Below are positions 38,078 to 47,498 of a stretch of 64,000 nt of DNA, in pieces. The stretch comes from Vreelandella sedimenti (GTDB lineage Bacteria; Pseudomonadota; Gammaproteobacteria; Pseudomonadales; Halomonadaceae). A program made the position numbers and the translations under genes. The DNA is taken from NCBI RefSeq assembly GCF_013416325.1, contig NZ_JACCGK010000003.1, forward strand, positions 219,658 through 283,657, in the 5' to 3' direction. The notes below the pieces were generated by a model. That model did not search any database. It worked only from the letters and a program-made list of their open reading frames with translations, and was not told where the DNA came from. Positions within the stretch are counted from its first letter, which is position 1, and every line of letters starts with the position of its first letter.

Positions 38078-39319
38078 ATGCTTGATCGTTTGCCTTTTCT
38101 GGTGGGGCTGCGCTACGTGCGCGCTAAACGCCGGAACCACTTTATTTCGTTTATTTCGCTCACCTCGATGTTGGGGCTAATGCTGGGGGTCGCCGTACTT
38201 ATTTTGGTGCTGTCGGTGATGAACGGCTTCGACCATGAGCTGCGCACACGTATTTTAGGCATGGTGCCCCACGCTAAAATTGAGTCCCGGGTAGGCATGG
38301 TGGAGTGGGAGACGTTAGCCGAAGAGTTGATGCAGCGCGAGCGGGTCATTGGCGCGGCGCCTTACGTTGAGCAGCAGGGTATGTTCTCCGTGGGCGGGCG
38401 TAATCAGGGGGCCATGGTCAATGGCATCAACCCGGAGTGGGAAGACCGAGTGTCGATTATTGGTGAGCACATGCGCCAAGGCGAATTGGCCGACCTGGTT
38501 CCCGGAGAGTGGCACGTGGTGCTGGGTTCAATGCTGGCGCGCAACTTGGGCGTTGGCGTGGGGGATCGAGTAACGCTGCTGGTGCCCGAAGCATCAATTA
38601 CTCCCGCCGGTGTCTTTCCACGCTTAAAACGCTTTACCGTTAGCGGTATTTTTAGCGTCGGTGCTGAGCTGGACGCTAATTTGGCCTATGCCAATATTGA
38701 AGATATGCAGACCCTTGCGCGCCTGGGTGATGCGGTGGGCGGGCTTCGTCTACAGTTGGATGATCTGTTTGCCGCCAGTAGCGAGACCCAGGCGATTCTC
38801 AATGAGCTTGGCCCGGAGTATCGGGGCAGCGATTGGACGTTCTCTCAGGGTAATCTTTTCCAGGCGATACAGATGGAAAAGCGCATGATCGCACTGCTGT
38901 TAACTGTGATTATCGCCGTGGCGGCGTTTAATATCGTCTCGACGCTGGTCATGGTCGTCACCGATAAACGTGCGGATATCGCCATTCTGCGCACGATCGG
39001 TGCTAAACCGAGCTCGATTATGGGGATTTTTATTGTTCAGGGCATGGCTATCGGGCTGATCGGTATCGCTGTTGGTGTGGCCGTGGGTGTGCTGCTGGCG
39101 CTGACCATTGCGGATCTGATTGGTTGGGTGGAAGGAACACTGGGTATTCAGTTCTTGGATGCTGGGGTTTACTTTATTAGCGACCTGCCTTCTCGCCTGC
39201 AGTGGAATGATGTCAGTCGTATCGTTTTGGCCGCCTTTGGGCTGACGTTCCTGTCGACACTTTATCCCGCTTGGCGGGCAGCAAAAGTTCAGCCGGCGGA
39301 TGTGCTGCGTTATGAATAA
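38078..39319 (+). CDS. lolC: Lipoprotein-releasing ABC permease (LolC/LolE/LolF type)
   Basis: Inner-membrane permease of the Lol system, which extracts lipoproteins for transfer to LolA. First helix after the family's N-terminus (LPFLVGLRYVRAKRRNHFISFISL), a large periplasmic domain (residues about 50-265), then three helices including VVTDKRADIAILRTIGAKPSSIMGIF. The ATG at 38078 (413 aa) has AAGGA upstream. Only one permease gene accompanies lolD, whereas LolCDE systems have two, so it may be a LolF-type homodimer. Confidence 0.9.
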   Translation: MLDRLPFLVGLRYVRAKRRNHFISFISLTSMLGLMLGVAVLILVLSVMNGFDHELRTRILGMVPHAKIESRVGMVEWETLAEELMQRERVIGAAPYVEQQGMFSVGGRNQGAMVNGINPEWEDRVSIIGEHMRQGELADLVPGEWHVVLGSMLARNLGVGVGDRVTLLVPEASITPAGVFPRLKRFTVSGIFSVGAELDANLAYANIEDMQTLARLGDAVGGLRLQLDDLFAASSETQAILNELGPEYRGSDWTFSQGNLFQAIQMEKRMIALLLTVIIAVAAFNIVSTLVMVVTDKRADIAILRTIGAKPSSIMGIFIVQGMAIGLIGIAVGVAVGVLLALTIADLIGWVEGTLGIQFLDAGVYFISDLPSRLQWNDVSRIVLAAFGLTFLSTLYPAWRAAKVQPADVLRYE

Positions 39320-39344
39320 CGGCTTCAGGAACAAGGATGACACG

Positions 39345-40088
39345 ATGTCTATGAATTCGACGGCTATAAAATCTACGCGCATCAATACTGGGCAAGAGGC
39401 GGTGGTAATGCTCGATTGCCAGTCGTTGACACGAACCTACAGCGAAGGCCCCCAGGATCTGACGGTACTGGACAAGCTTAATTTGCAGGTGCGTGCCGGG
39501 GAACGGGTGGCCATCGTGGGCAGCTCGGGGTCAGGTAAGACAACGCTGTTAAACCTGCTGGGCGGTCTTGACCGCCCTAGTGAAGGCAGCGTCGTTATCG
39601 CCGGTGAGCCGCTATCAGGGTTGAATGAAGCGGCGCTTGGCAGCTTTCGTAACCGCTACATCGGGTTTGTGTATCAATTCCACCATCTGTTGGCGGAATT
39701 CACTGCACTCGAAAATGCGGCGTTACCGCTAATTATTCGCGGTCAGTCGAAAAAGGCGGCCGAGAAGCGGGCCATGCAGATACTCGAGCGGGTAGGCATG
39801 CAGCCGCGGGCGGATCATAAGCCGGGGGAGCTTTCCGGCGGGGAGCGCCAGCGCGTGGCGATTGCCCGTGCGCTGGTCACCGATCCTAGCCTGGTGCTAA
39901 TGGATGAGCCCACGGGCAATCTGGATCAAACCACGGCGGCGACTATTTTGGCACTAATGGACGAACTGGCCAAAGAGAGCGCCTGTGCATTCGTGATTGT
40001 GACCCACGACGTTAGCCTGGCGGCCCATCAAGACCGCGTGCTTAAACTGGATGCGGGTAAGTTGGTCGAGCAGGCACCGGCGCTTTAA
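39345..40088 (+). CDS. lolD: Lipoprotein-releasing ABC ATPase LolD
   Basis: ATPase of the Lol exporter. Walker A GSSGSGKTTLL, Q-loop YQFHHLLAEFTALEN, signature LSGGERQRVAIARAL, Walker B LVLMDEPTGNLD. The start is uncertain: ATG 39345 has AAGGA upstream (247 aa); ATG 39312 would overlap lolC by eight bases; ATG 39408 would match the E. coli start and follows GAGGCGGTG. The extra N-terminal residues are Ser/Thr/Asn-rich. Confidence 0.94.
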   Translation: MSMNSTAIKSTRINTGQEAVVMLDCQSLTRTYSEGPQDLTVLDKLNLQVRAGERVAIVGSSGSGKTTLLNLLGGLDRPSEGSVVIAGEPLSGLNEAALGSFRNRYIGFVYQFHHLLAEFTALENAALPLIIRGQSKKAAEKRAMQILERVGMQPRADHKPGELSGGERQRVAIARALVTDPSLVLMDEPTGNLDQTTAATILALMDELAKESACAFVIVTHDVSLAAHQDRVLKLDAGKLVEQAPAL

Positions 40089-40104
40089 CCGTCGGGTTCA
40101 ATCA

Positions 40105-40662
40105 TCAAACCTTATCGTCAAATTCTGCTTCTATCTGCGCACGCCGCTGCCGACGTATCTGGCGGCGGCGTTTCCAGTTATGGGAAACGTGCCAGCGCCA
40201 GATCAAGCGAATGCCAATATTGACCACGATGGCTAATATGACCGCTGTTACCAACGAGCCGACGATCAGTGGCGGCATAATGTCGTGCATCTGTTCGGCA
40301 ATCCAGCGTGTTGAAATACGCGAGGGAGCCTCCCGCACGGGGGCGCCGAGGATAAAGGTGCCAATCCGGTAGTTGCCGTAAAAAATCAGCGGCATCGTTA
40401 ATGGATTAGTAATCCACACCAAGCCCACAGAGAGGGCTAAATTGCAGCGTGTTAGGCGCGCGCCTAGCGCGGCAATGACCATCTGAAAGGGGATGGGCAG
40501 CATCGCGCAAAACACGCCCACGCTAAACGCATTGGCAACGCTTCGGCGAGTTAGAAGCCACAACCCCGGGTCTGCAATCAGCGGTGCCATAAAGCGTAGC
40601 GAGCGCTGTTTCCTGATAGTGTCGGGTTTGGGCATGTAGCGCTGCAGGAATCTGCGCGGCAT
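40105..40662 (-). CDS. DUF2062 membrane protein
   Basis: 185-aa member of DUF2062, small inner-membrane proteins of unknown function often next to comEC. Two or three hydrophobic segments (NAFSVGVFCAMLPIPFQMVIAALGA; WITNPLTMPLIFYGNYRIG; LIVGSLVTAVILAIVVNIGIRLI) and a strongly basic C-terminal tail. The conserved F-x-x-G-x-F-x-x-x-x-P pattern and TNP motif are present. Convergent with lolD, divergent from comEC, the same place as in Pseudomonas. Confidence 0.88.
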   Translation of the reverse strand: MPRRFLQRYMPKPDTIRKQRSLRFMAPLIADPGLWLLTRRSVANAFSVGVFCAMLPIPFQMVIAALGARLTRCNLALSVGLVWITNPLTMPLIFYGNYRIGTFILGAPVREAPSRISTRWIAEQMHDIMPPLIVGSLVTAVILAIVVNIGIRLIWRWHVSHNWKRRRQIRRQRRAQIEAEFDDKV

Positions 40663-40757
40663 GACGGATACTCTTGCCTATCGATGTGGGTCATTATCCA
40701 TATAGAGCCACTCTTCGGCTATGCTAGGCCATTAATGAACATTCGCTGGAGGGCTCT

Positions 40758-43037
40758 ATGCGGTTAGGTGTTGCCATGCCAGCGGCGCTTGCAGCACTCG
40801 CAGGAGGTGTTTTTGCTTGGTATTTCCACACCGCAGGAGTGACTCCAAACGCGTTTGGCTGGGTGTTGGTAGCCGCGTTGCTGGTAGTGGGGCGGTGCCC
40901 GCGATTTGCTATATGGCTGCTGATCGGCGCCTGGGTCTTCACTGGCGTACAAGAAGAGTGGGGGAGTCGCTTGCCGGCGGGGCTAAGCGGAGAAGATCTT
41001 GCCGTTGAGGCAACCGTGTTGACCGCCCAGCCGGCGGGTAAAGCCACGCGCCTGCTGTTAAGCGTTGATCAGTGTCAAAGCGCTTCGACTAGCCTGACAC
41101 AACGGCCCAGCTGTTCCGCGCTCACCAAGGTACGCATTACCGCTTATAGCGATGTGCACTTTAGGCCCGGCGAGCAGTGGCAAATGACGCTTCGTTTGCG
41201 TCCTCCAAGTGGCTTTGCCAACCCTGATACCTTCAATTATGAGCAGTGGCTGTGGCGTGAGGGAATCCACGCCACGGGCTATTTGCGCCAGGAGCCAGCG
41301 CCGGTTCGGCTCTCTTCTGCGCGCCCTGCGTTGCGCCAGCTAGCGCTGGATTTTTTAGCCCGCCAGTCACTCGGCGATCAAACCAAGCGCTGGCTGGCAG
41401 CATTGACGTTAGGTGATAGCGAACAGCTAACCCAAGATGACTGGTCTCTGCTGAATGCCACCGGAACCACGCATCTGGTGGTGATTTCAGGCTTGCATGT
41501 CGGGCTGGTGGCCTCATTTGTACTGCTGCTAGCCAAGTCAGTCGCTCGGTTTACAACGCCCACCAACTGGCGTATGCGCACCTGGCCGTGGTGGTTAGCA
41601 GCGCTAGCTTGTGTCAGTTACGCCACTCTTGCCGGGATGGCGCCACCGGCTATGCGGGCGATGGTGATGACATTGATCGGGCTGTGGGTGCTGAGTGGTC
41701 GGCATGCGCCGGGGGCTTGGCAGGGCTGGTGGCTGGCACTCGCGCTGGTACTTATTGTCGATCCGCTAGCGCTATGGCGACCTGGCATGTGGCTATCGTT
41801 TGTGGCAGTGGCGTGGCTGATTATTATTTGGCAGGGGCGGCGACGCCCTCAAGGGATAAAGGGCTGGTGCTGGGCGCTGGTGAGATCGCAACTGCTGCTA
41901 GCCCCGCTAATGGCCGCCGCCGTATTGGTGGCCTTTGGGCGAGTCGCTCCCGCTGCCCCATTGATCAATTTAGTCGCCGTACCTTGGGTGAGCTCGGTGA
42001 TGGTGCCCATCGCACTGCTGGGGTGGCTGCTGTCACCTCTGCCCATGGTGGGAGAGGCGGTATGGCAGCTGTTTGAGCAGGCGCTAAGCGTTTTCCACCT
42101 GTTGCTGACGCTGGTGGTGCAGCACTGGCCACTATGGGAACCTGATCGGTCGTTATCGTACCCGCTCGCCCTCGCACTGTTACTACTGTCGTTATGCTGG
42201 GGCCTGCCTGCCGTGCTGCCTAGTTTACGACTGGCAGCCTCCGCGCTGATCGTTGCGCTGCCCTGGTGGTCGCTTCCGTCATCGATTCCCCCCAACGCGC
42301 TCAGAGTCAGCGTCCATGATGTGGGGCAGGGGCAGTTGATAGAACTGCGTAGCGCGCATTATCGACTGCTCTACGACACCGGCCCCCGATTTCGTAGTGG
42401 TTTTATGCCTCTGGAAGCGCTTTGGTCACCGGGGCAGTTATTTGATCAAGTGTTAGTCAGCCACGCTGATAATGACCATGCGGGCGGTATCGGCGCATTG
42501 CTAGCCGATCATCGGGTCAAGCAGTGGATGGCTCCTGCGGGTGAGGCGCTGCCAGTTTCCGGTATTGATTGTCAGCGTGGTCAAACATGGCAGAGAGATG
42601 GGGTGCGTTACCGTATTCTCTGGCCGCCCGCGGGTGATAACGATTTATCTGCCAATGATCGCTCCTGCGTACTTGAGGTGAGCGCTGGTGAGCAGAGACT
42701 GCTGATTACGGGGGATGTGAGCACTGAGGTAGAGCGTCGCTTTCTGCGAGAGGTGGAACTGCCTGTTAGCGTTTTGGTGGCAGGGCACCATGGCAGCGGC
42801 ACCAGTTCAGGTATCCAGTTCGTGCGTCACACCGTACCTGAACATGTGATATTTAGCGCCGGGCAGAATAATGCTTTTCAACATCCCGTAGATCCCGTCG
42901 TGCGCCGTTTCCGCCAGCAGGGCACCTGTCCATGGAGCACGGCGCATGACGGTGCACTGCGTTTTTGGCTAAAAGCGGCCCAACCCATCCAGGTCGAAAC
43001 AACGCGACCATTGCCAGGACGACGCAACCAGTGTTGA
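40758..43037 (+). CDS. comEC: DNA internalization channel ComEC/Rec2
   Basis: Inner-membrane channel protein for single-stranded DNA uptake. N-terminal DUF4131-like region, central Competence domain with many helices (GLHVGLVASFVLLLAK, MAPPAMRAMVMTLIGLW), and a C-terminal metallo-beta-lactamase domain from about residue 512 (VHDVGQGQLIELRS, SHADNDHAGGIGALL, LLITGDVSTEVE, VAGHHGSGTSS), a likely nuclease. 759 aa and apparently intact. No other competence gene is nearby. GGAGGG upstream. Confidence 0.94.
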   Translation: MRLGVAMPAALAALAGGVFAWYFHTAGVTPNAFGWVLVAALLVVGRCPRFAIWLLIGAWVFTGVQEEWGSRLPAGLSGEDLAVEATVLTAQPAGKATRLLLSVDQCQSASTSLTQRPSCSALTKVRITAYSDVHFRPGEQWQMTLRLRPPSGFANPDTFNYEQWLWREGIHATGYLRQEPAPVRLSSARPALRQLALDFLARQSLGDQTKRWLAALTLGDSEQLTQDDWSLLNATGTTHLVVISGLHVGLVASFVLLLAKSVARFTTPTNWRMRTWPWWLAALACVSYATLAGMAPPAMRAMVMTLIGLWVLSGRHAPGAWQGWWLALALVLIVDPLALWRPGMWLSFVAVAWLIIIWQGRRRPQGIKGWCWALVRSQLLLAPLMAAAVLVAFGRVAPAAPLINLVAVPWVSSVMVPIALLGWLLSPLPMVGEAVWQLFEQALSVFHLLLTLVVQHWPLWEPDRSLSYPLALALLLLSLCWGLPAVLPSLRLAASALIVALPWWSLPSSIPPNALRVSVHDVGQGQLIELRSAHYRLLYDTGPRFRSGFMPLEALWSPGQLFDQVLVSHADNDHAGGIGALLADHRVKQWMAPAGEALPVSGIDCQRGQTWQRDGVRYRILWPPAGDNDLSANDRSCVLEVSAGEQRLLITGDVSTEVERRFLREVELPVSVLVAGHHGSGTSSGIQFVRHTVPEHVIFSAGQNNAFQHPVDPVVRRFRQQGTCPWSTAHDGALRFWLKAAQPIQVETTRPLPGRRNQC

Positions 43038-43092
43038 AGCGCGTCGCCATCAGGTAGAATTCTCCGATTGCACACTATGGCCAGGAGCGCGT

Positions 43093-44829
43093 GTGACTGA
43101 TTCAGGTTGGGGTATTTATAAGCGGTTGTTGGGCTATGTGAAGCCGCATTGGCGGGCTTTTGCGCTAGCGATAGTGGGCTTTGTGGTTTACGCCGCGTCG
43201 AGTACCGCGCTGGCGGAAATGATGAAGCGATTAATTGATGGCATTCAAAACCCAGATGCGGCGTTTCGGTTATTTCTACCGCTGTTTGTAATTATTATGT
43301 TTTCCGCCCGGGGATTAGGTACTTTTTTAAGCACCTACTTCATGGCTTATGTGGGCCGCTACGTGATTCATACCCTGCGTTGCGACGTGTTTGCCCATCT
43401 ACTCCATCTGCCGGGCTGGTTTTTTGACCATCACTCTAGCGGTCAACTGGTATCGCGGGTGACCTACCACGTTGAGCAAGTCGCGGGGGCGGCCACCAAA
43501 GCGGTGACCATTATTCTCCGTGAAGGCCTGTTCGTCGTCGGTTTAGTGCTCTATCTACTCTGGACTAACTGGATGCTAACGCTGCTGTTTCTGGGCGTTA
43601 CGCCGATCATTGCCGTGGTGGTGAGCTACGTCAGCAAGCGCTTTAGACGCATTTCAAAACGCATTCAGCACTCCATGGGCGATGTCACCCATATTGCCTC
43701 GGAAGCGCTGTCGGGCTATCGGGTAGTGCGCACCCACGGCGCAGAGCCGTATGAAAAGCAGCGCTTTGAGCGGGTAAGCGAAGAGAATCGCCGCCAAAGT
43801 ATGAAAGAAGCCATGACCCGTGCGGTCAGTTCCCCTGTGATTCTGATGTTGGTGGCCATCTCCATGGCGCTATTGGTCTGGCTGGCCATGGCACCCTCGC
43901 TGATGGAGAACATGACGCCTGGTGAGTTTGTGGCCTTTATTACCGCGGCTGCCCTGATGATCAAGCCGGTACGTCAACTAACCGAGATTAACGGTGAAAT
44001 TCAGAAAGGTCTGGCGGCCGCGTCAGAGCTTTTCGGGTTGCTGGATATGACCCCTGAAGAGGATAGTGGTAAACATATCGCCAGCCGTTTAAGCGGCGAT
44101 GTCGTGATCGATCATGTTAGCTTCCGCTACGCCGACGATCAGCCCGAAGTCCTGCACGATATTAATCTGCGCATAGCGCCGGGCGAACTGGTGGCGATAG
44201 TCGGGCGTTCGGGAAGCGGCAAGTCCACTCTGGTCAGCCTGTTGCCGCGTTTCTATCGGCCCAGCCAGGGCAGTATTACTATTGATGGCATTAATGTTGA
44301 TGAATACGCGCTTGGCCCACTGCGCCAGCAGATTGCCCTGGTGTCGCAGCAGGTGACGCTATTTAACGCCTCGATTGCCGATAATATTGCTTACGGGGTG
44401 GCCAATCCTGACCCCCAGGCTGTACAGGCTGCGGCTGAAGCTGCCTATGCCCATGAGTTTATCGATAAGCTCCCCAATGGTTATGCCACCACCGTGGGTG
44501 AAAATGGCGTGATGCTCTCGGGCGGCCAACGCCAGCGGCTGGCGATTGCCCGGGCGATCTTCAAGGATGCGCCGCTACTGGTGCTGGATGAGGCCACTTC
44601 CGCGTTGGATACAGAATCCGAGCGCTATATTCAAAAAGCCCTTGAGCGAGTCTGTGAAGGGCGCACCACGCTGGTCATCGCTCACCGCCTCTCCACCATT
44701 GAGCGGGCTGACCGGATTGTGGTGATGGATCAGGGACGTATTATCGAAGAGGGGTCGCATCAGGCGCTGCTGGATGCCGATGGCTCCTACGCGGCGCTGC
44801 ATCAATTGCAGTTTCAAGAAGCGCCATGA
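43093..44829 (+). CDS. msbA: Lipid A flippase MsbA
   Basis: Homodimeric ABC exporter that flips lipid A-core across the inner membrane. Six-helix transmembrane domain (residues about 1-320), then the ATPase with VAIVGRSGSGKSTLVSLLPRFY (about 368-389), ALVSQQVTLFNASIADNIAYG, LSGGQRQRLAIARAI and LLVLDEATSALD. GTG start with CAGGAG upstream. 578 aa (E. coli 582). It precedes lpxK as in E. coli. Confidence 0.95.
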   Translation: MTDSGWGIYKRLLGYVKPHWRAFALAIVGFVVYAASSTALAEMMKRLIDGIQNPDAAFRLFLPLFVIIMFSARGLGTFLSTYFMAYVGRYVIHTLRCDVFAHLLHLPGWFFDHHSSGQLVSRVTYHVEQVAGAATKAVTIILREGLFVVGLVLYLLWTNWMLTLLFLGVTPIIAVVVSYVSKRFRRISKRIQHSMGDVTHIASEALSGYRVVRTHGAEPYEKQRFERVSEENRRQSMKEAMTRAVSSPVILMLVAISMALLVWLAMAPSLMENMTPGEFVAFITAAALMIKPVRQLTEINGEIQKGLAAASELFGLLDMTPEEDSGKHIASRLSGDVVIDHVSFRYADDQPEVLHDINLRIAPGELVAIVGRSGSGKSTLVSLLPRFYRPSQGSITIDGINVDEYALGPLRQQIALVSQQVTLFNASIADNIAYGVANPDPQAVQAAAEAAYAHEFIDKLPNGYATTVGENGVMLSGGQRQRLAIARAIFKDAPLLVLDEATSALDTESERYIQKALERVCEGRTTLVIAHRLSTIERADRIVVMDQGRIIEEGSHQALLDADGSYAALHQLQFQEAP

Positions 44830-44871
44830 GGCTATCGATATGAGCCTTTTGATATGAGTCTATCGTTATGA
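44826..44871 (+). repeat. 14-bp tandem repeat forming a mini-ORF relay, msbA to lpxK
   Basis: Three 14-bp units (ATGAGGCTATCGAT, ATGAGCCTTTTGAT, ATGAGTCTATCGTT) begin at 44826, 44840 and 44854, with the lpxK ATG at 44868 in the same register. Each unit opens a five-codon ORF (MRLSI, MSLLI, MSLSL) whose TGA overlaps the next unit's ATG. The first ATG overlaps the msbA stop. lpxK has no Shine-Dalgarno. Confidence 0.75.
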
Positions 44872-45896
44872 GCTTTGCCAAGAGAACGTTGGCGGAGCGC
44901 TGGCTGCAAGGCGCTTACCAGGGCAGCCGCTGGCTATCGCCGCTGAAGCCTTTAGGGGCGCTTTACCAGTGGGCCATGGCGCGGCGGGAGCGGGAGTACT
45001 CTAGCGGCAAAAAAGCCACATGGAAGGCACCGGTGCCGGTGATTGTGGTAGGCAATATTACTTTGGGGGGGACGGGTAAATCTCCGCTGGTGGCGTGGCT
45101 AGCTGGCTGGCTGGTGGCCCAAGGCTGGTCGCCAGGTATCGTTAGCCGCGGCTATGGCGGAAAAGCGCCGAGTTACCCGCTGCTGGTCACCGCCGATACG
45201 CACGTTGTCGAAAGCGGCGATGAGCCGCTGATGCTGGCACAGCAGACGGGATTGCCAGTGGCCGCAGATCCCAATCGCGTGCGCGGTGTTCAGGCACTGA
45301 TCGAGAAGGGCTGCGATATTATCTTGAGCGACGACGGTTTGCAGCACTTGGCGCTGGATCGAGATATTGAGTTGGTGGTTGTGGATGGTGCCCGTGGATT
45401 GGGCAATGGGCGCTGCCTGCCCGCCGGGCCGCTGCGCGAGTCCCCCAGCCGGTTACAGCGTGTTGACGCGGTGATCATTAACGGAGACTCACCGCCTTCT
45501 CTGTCGATTACTCCGTCTATTATGCAGTCCGCCACCACTATGCAGCTAGCGCCGCTGTGCTGGCGCCGCCTTGATGACGGCGCACGTTTTCCGCTTGCGC
45601 CACTGCCGTTTACGCTGCCGGTGCACGCGGTGGCAGGTATCGGACATCCCGAGCGCTTTTTTCGTACACTCTCCGCGTTGGGTGTTGAGGGCGAGTGGCA
45701 CCCGTTGGCCGATCACCAGCACTTTAGTGCGGACGCGCTAAGCTTTGCAGATACCCGCCCAGTGATTATGACCGCTAAAGACGCCGTGAAGTGTTACGCC
45801 CTGTCCCCGCCTAACAGTTGGGTATTAGATGTGGAGGCAACCCTTCCACCCGAATTTGAGTACTGGCTGGCAGCGCGGCTGTCGGCACTTTCCTAA
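44868..45896 (+). CDS. lpxK: Tetraacyldisaccharide 4'-kinase LpxK
   Basis: Phosphorylates the lipid A precursor at the 4' position. Walker A in [85 protein letters not shown] and MTAKDAVKC. 342 aa (E. coli 328). Its start is reached only through the 14-bp ATGA repeat; no ribosome site of its own. Confidence 0.95.
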   Translation: MSFAKRTLAERWLQGAYQGSRWLSPLKPLGALYQWAMARREREYSSGKKATWKAPVPVIVVGNITLGGTGKSPLVAWLAGWLVAQGWSPGIVSRGYGGKAPSYPLLVTADTHVVESGDEPLMLAQQTGLPVAADPNRVRGVQALIEKGCDIILSDDGLQHLALDRDIELVVVDGARGLGNGRCLPAGPLRESPSRLQRVDAVIINGDSPPSLSITPSIMQSATTMQLAPLCWRRLDDGARFPLAPLPFTLPVHAVAGIGHPERFFRTLSALGVEGEWHPLADHQHFSADALSFADTRPVIMTAKDAVKCYALSPPNSWVLDVEATLPPEFEYWLAARLSALS

Positions 45897-45909
45897 AGGA
45901 GATAAGCGC

Positions 45910-46143
45910 ATGGATAAGGAACTGCTGGCAATGCTGGTCTGCCCGTTGTGTAACGGTAAGCTGAAGTATGATCGCGAAGCTCAAGAGCTGCGCTGCCACT
46001 ACGATGGCCTGGCCTATCCGATCAAAGAGGGGATTCCGGTGATGTTGCCGGAAGAGGCTCGCGTGATGGATGCCGATGAAAAGCTGCCTACTTCTCCAGG
46101 GCGTTCACCAGGTCGTTCTCAAGAGCGTTTAGGAGACGCTTAA
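45910..46143 (+). CDS. Trm112-like (UPF0434/YcaR) protein
   Basis: 77-aa small protein of the Trm112/YcaR family, normally found between lpxK and kdsB; its role is not established in bacteria. Has [25 protein letters not shown], with CPLC but only one further Cys of the usual zinc pair, then [24 protein letters not shown] upstream. The tail is unusual: a 12-bp tandem repeat encodes [12 protein letters not shown]. The stop overlaps kdsB (TAATG). Confidence 0.9.
   Translation: MDKELLAMLVCPLCNGKLKYDREAQELRCHYDGLAYPIKEGIPVMLPEEARVMDADEKLPTSPGRSPGRSQERLGDA
46093..46128 (+). repeat. 12-bp tandem repeat at the 3' end of the Trm112-like gene
   Basis: Three units (46093-46104, 46105-46116, 46117-46128) encoding SPGR, SPGR and SQER. 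In frame, so they only lengthen the tail. Confidence 0.75.
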
Positions 46144-46931
46144 TGGCCGTCTTTGATGATATGGCTGATTTCAAGGTGCCTGATTTTACCGTCGTCGTAC
46201 CTGCTCGCTACGGCTCTACCCGGCTGCCCGGCAAGCCCCTGCTTGATATTGCCGGGGAACCGATGGTCGCTCACGTATGGCGCCGTGCTTGCCAAAGCCA
46301 CGCCAGCCGAGTGGTCGTGGCAACAGACGATAGCCGTATTCGTGATGCCATGCTGCCCTACGCCGCCGAAGTGATCATGACCCGAGACGATCACCCATCG
46401 GGCACCGACCGCTTAGCCGAGGTGGCTGATATATTGGCATTGACGGATGATGCGCTGCTGGTGAATGTGCAGGGGGACGAGCCGCTGATTCCTCCCGCGC
46501 TGATCGACCAGGTGGCTCTGCGCCTAGCCGACGATCCCGGAGCGTCGATAGCCACGCTGGCGGAGCCTATCAGTGACGTGGACACGCTGTTTAATCCCAA
46601 CGTGGTCAAGGTGGTGCGAACGCTACAAGGCCGCGCGCTGTATTTCTCACGGGCCCCTATCCCCTGGGATCGTGAGCAGTTCAAAGCGCCGCCGACCATG
46701 CTGGCAACCGATGCCTGGCTGCGGCATATCGGCCTCTATGCGTATCGTGCCGGTTTTCTAGCTGCCTACCGGGACTGGCCAGCCTCTAGCCTAGAACAGC
46801 TTGAACAGCTCGAGCAGTTGCGTGCACTGCAGAATGGTCACGCTATTCAAGTGGCATTGGCCTGCGAAGTAAACCCTGCCGGTGTTGATACGGCCGAGGA
46901 TCTAGCGCGGATTCGGGCGCTGCTGGCCTAG
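46143..46931 (+). CDS. kdsB: CMP-KDO synthetase KdsB
   Basis: Activates KDO with CTP for the lipopolysaccharide inner core. [72 protein letters not shown], and the C-terminal [16 protein letters not shown]. 262 aa. The end of the gene is tandemly duplicated downstream. Confidence 0.96.
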   Translation: MAVFDDMADFKVPDFTVVVPARYGSTRLPGKPLLDIAGEPMVAHVWRRACQSHASRVVVATDDSRIRDAMLPYAAEVIMTRDDHPSGTDRLAEVADILALTDDALLVNVQGDEPLIPPALIDQVALRLADDPGASIATLAEPISDVDTLFNPNVVKVVRTLQGRALYFSRAPIPWDREQFKAPPTMLATDAWLRHIGLYAYRAGFLAAYRDWPASSLEQLEQLEQLRALQNGHAIQVALACEVNPAGVDTAEDLARIRALLA

Positions 46932-46976
46932 CACGGGTTCGGGCTCTGTTGGCTTAGTGCAGGGGCGGGCGCTGCT
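46912..46976 (+). repeat. Tandem duplication of the kdsB 3' end
   Basis: A unit of 26-27 bp covering the last kdsB codons and stop (46912-46937) is repeated imperfectly at 46938-46964, with the first 11 bases again at 46966-46976. The copies fall in the kdsB-phosphatase gap. Confidence 0.65.
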
Positions 46977-47004
46977 TGAGCAGCTCAGTTTGTAAGGAGC
47001 TATC

Positions 47005-47469
47005 GTGAAAGTATTATTTGTATGTTTAGGCAATATTTGCCGTTCACCGACTGCCGAAGGTATTTTTCGTCGTACTCTTGAGCGAGCGGGGTTGGCCGAT
47101 GAGGTCGAGATAGACTCCTGCGGCGTCGGCAGTTGGCATGTGGGCAAAGCGCCAGACGCCCGCGCGCAGCAGGCAGCACTACTGCGCGGCATCGATTTAA
47201 GCGATCTGCGCGCCCGCCAGTTAAGCGAGCACGATTTTACCCAATTCGACTACGTGCTAGGCATGGATCAGGACAATTTACGCGCCATGCGCGAGCTGAA
47301 ACCTGCCAATAGCCAGGCGCATGTTGGGCTGTTTTTAGATTTTGCTGGTACCCCCGGTGCTGAAGTCCCAGACCCCTATTTTGGCGGTGATGAGGGATTT
47401 GAGAAGGCTCTGGATATGATTGAAGCTGCATCAGAAGGGCTGATTCGACACCTTAAGCGAGAGCTGTAA
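47005..47469 (+). CDS. Low-molecular-weight protein tyrosine phosphatase
   Basis: 154-aa LMW-PTP. P-loop C7-LGNIC-R13-SP (C-x5-R-S) and general-acid D123 in VPDPYFGG. Such enzymes dephosphorylate tyrosine kinases of polysaccharide export, or small metabolites; no such kinase is nearby, so the substrate is unknown. AAGGAG upstream. Same position (kdsB-ptp-murB) in Pseudomonas. Its TAA overlaps an ATG leading to murB. Confidence 0.94.
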   Translation: MKVLFVCLGNICRSPTAEGIFRRTLERAGLADEVEIDSCGVGSWHVGKAPDARAQQAALLRGIDLSDLRARQLSEHDFTQFDYVLGMDQDNLRAMRELKPANSQAHVGLFLDFAGTPGAEVPDPYFGGDEGFEKALDMIEAASEGLIRHLKREL

Positions 47470-47498
47470 TGGGGCTGATGATGTGGCTGCACAGATGA
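47469..47498 (+). other. Bridging mini-ORF phosphatase to murB
   Basis: The phosphatase TAA overlaps an ATG (TAATG) that opens a nine-codon ORF (MGLMMWLHR). Its TGA overlaps the ATG at 47495 (ATGA), the best murB start. Both ends are anchored. Confidence 0.4.

Noticed and set aside
41588-42076. 162-codon ORF inside comEC
   Set aside because: Shadow frame of the hydrophobic ComEC core.
43077-43100. Seven-codon ORF running into the msbA start
   Set aside because: Its stop lies seven bases inside msbA rather than on the start codon, and it is not anchored to comEC.
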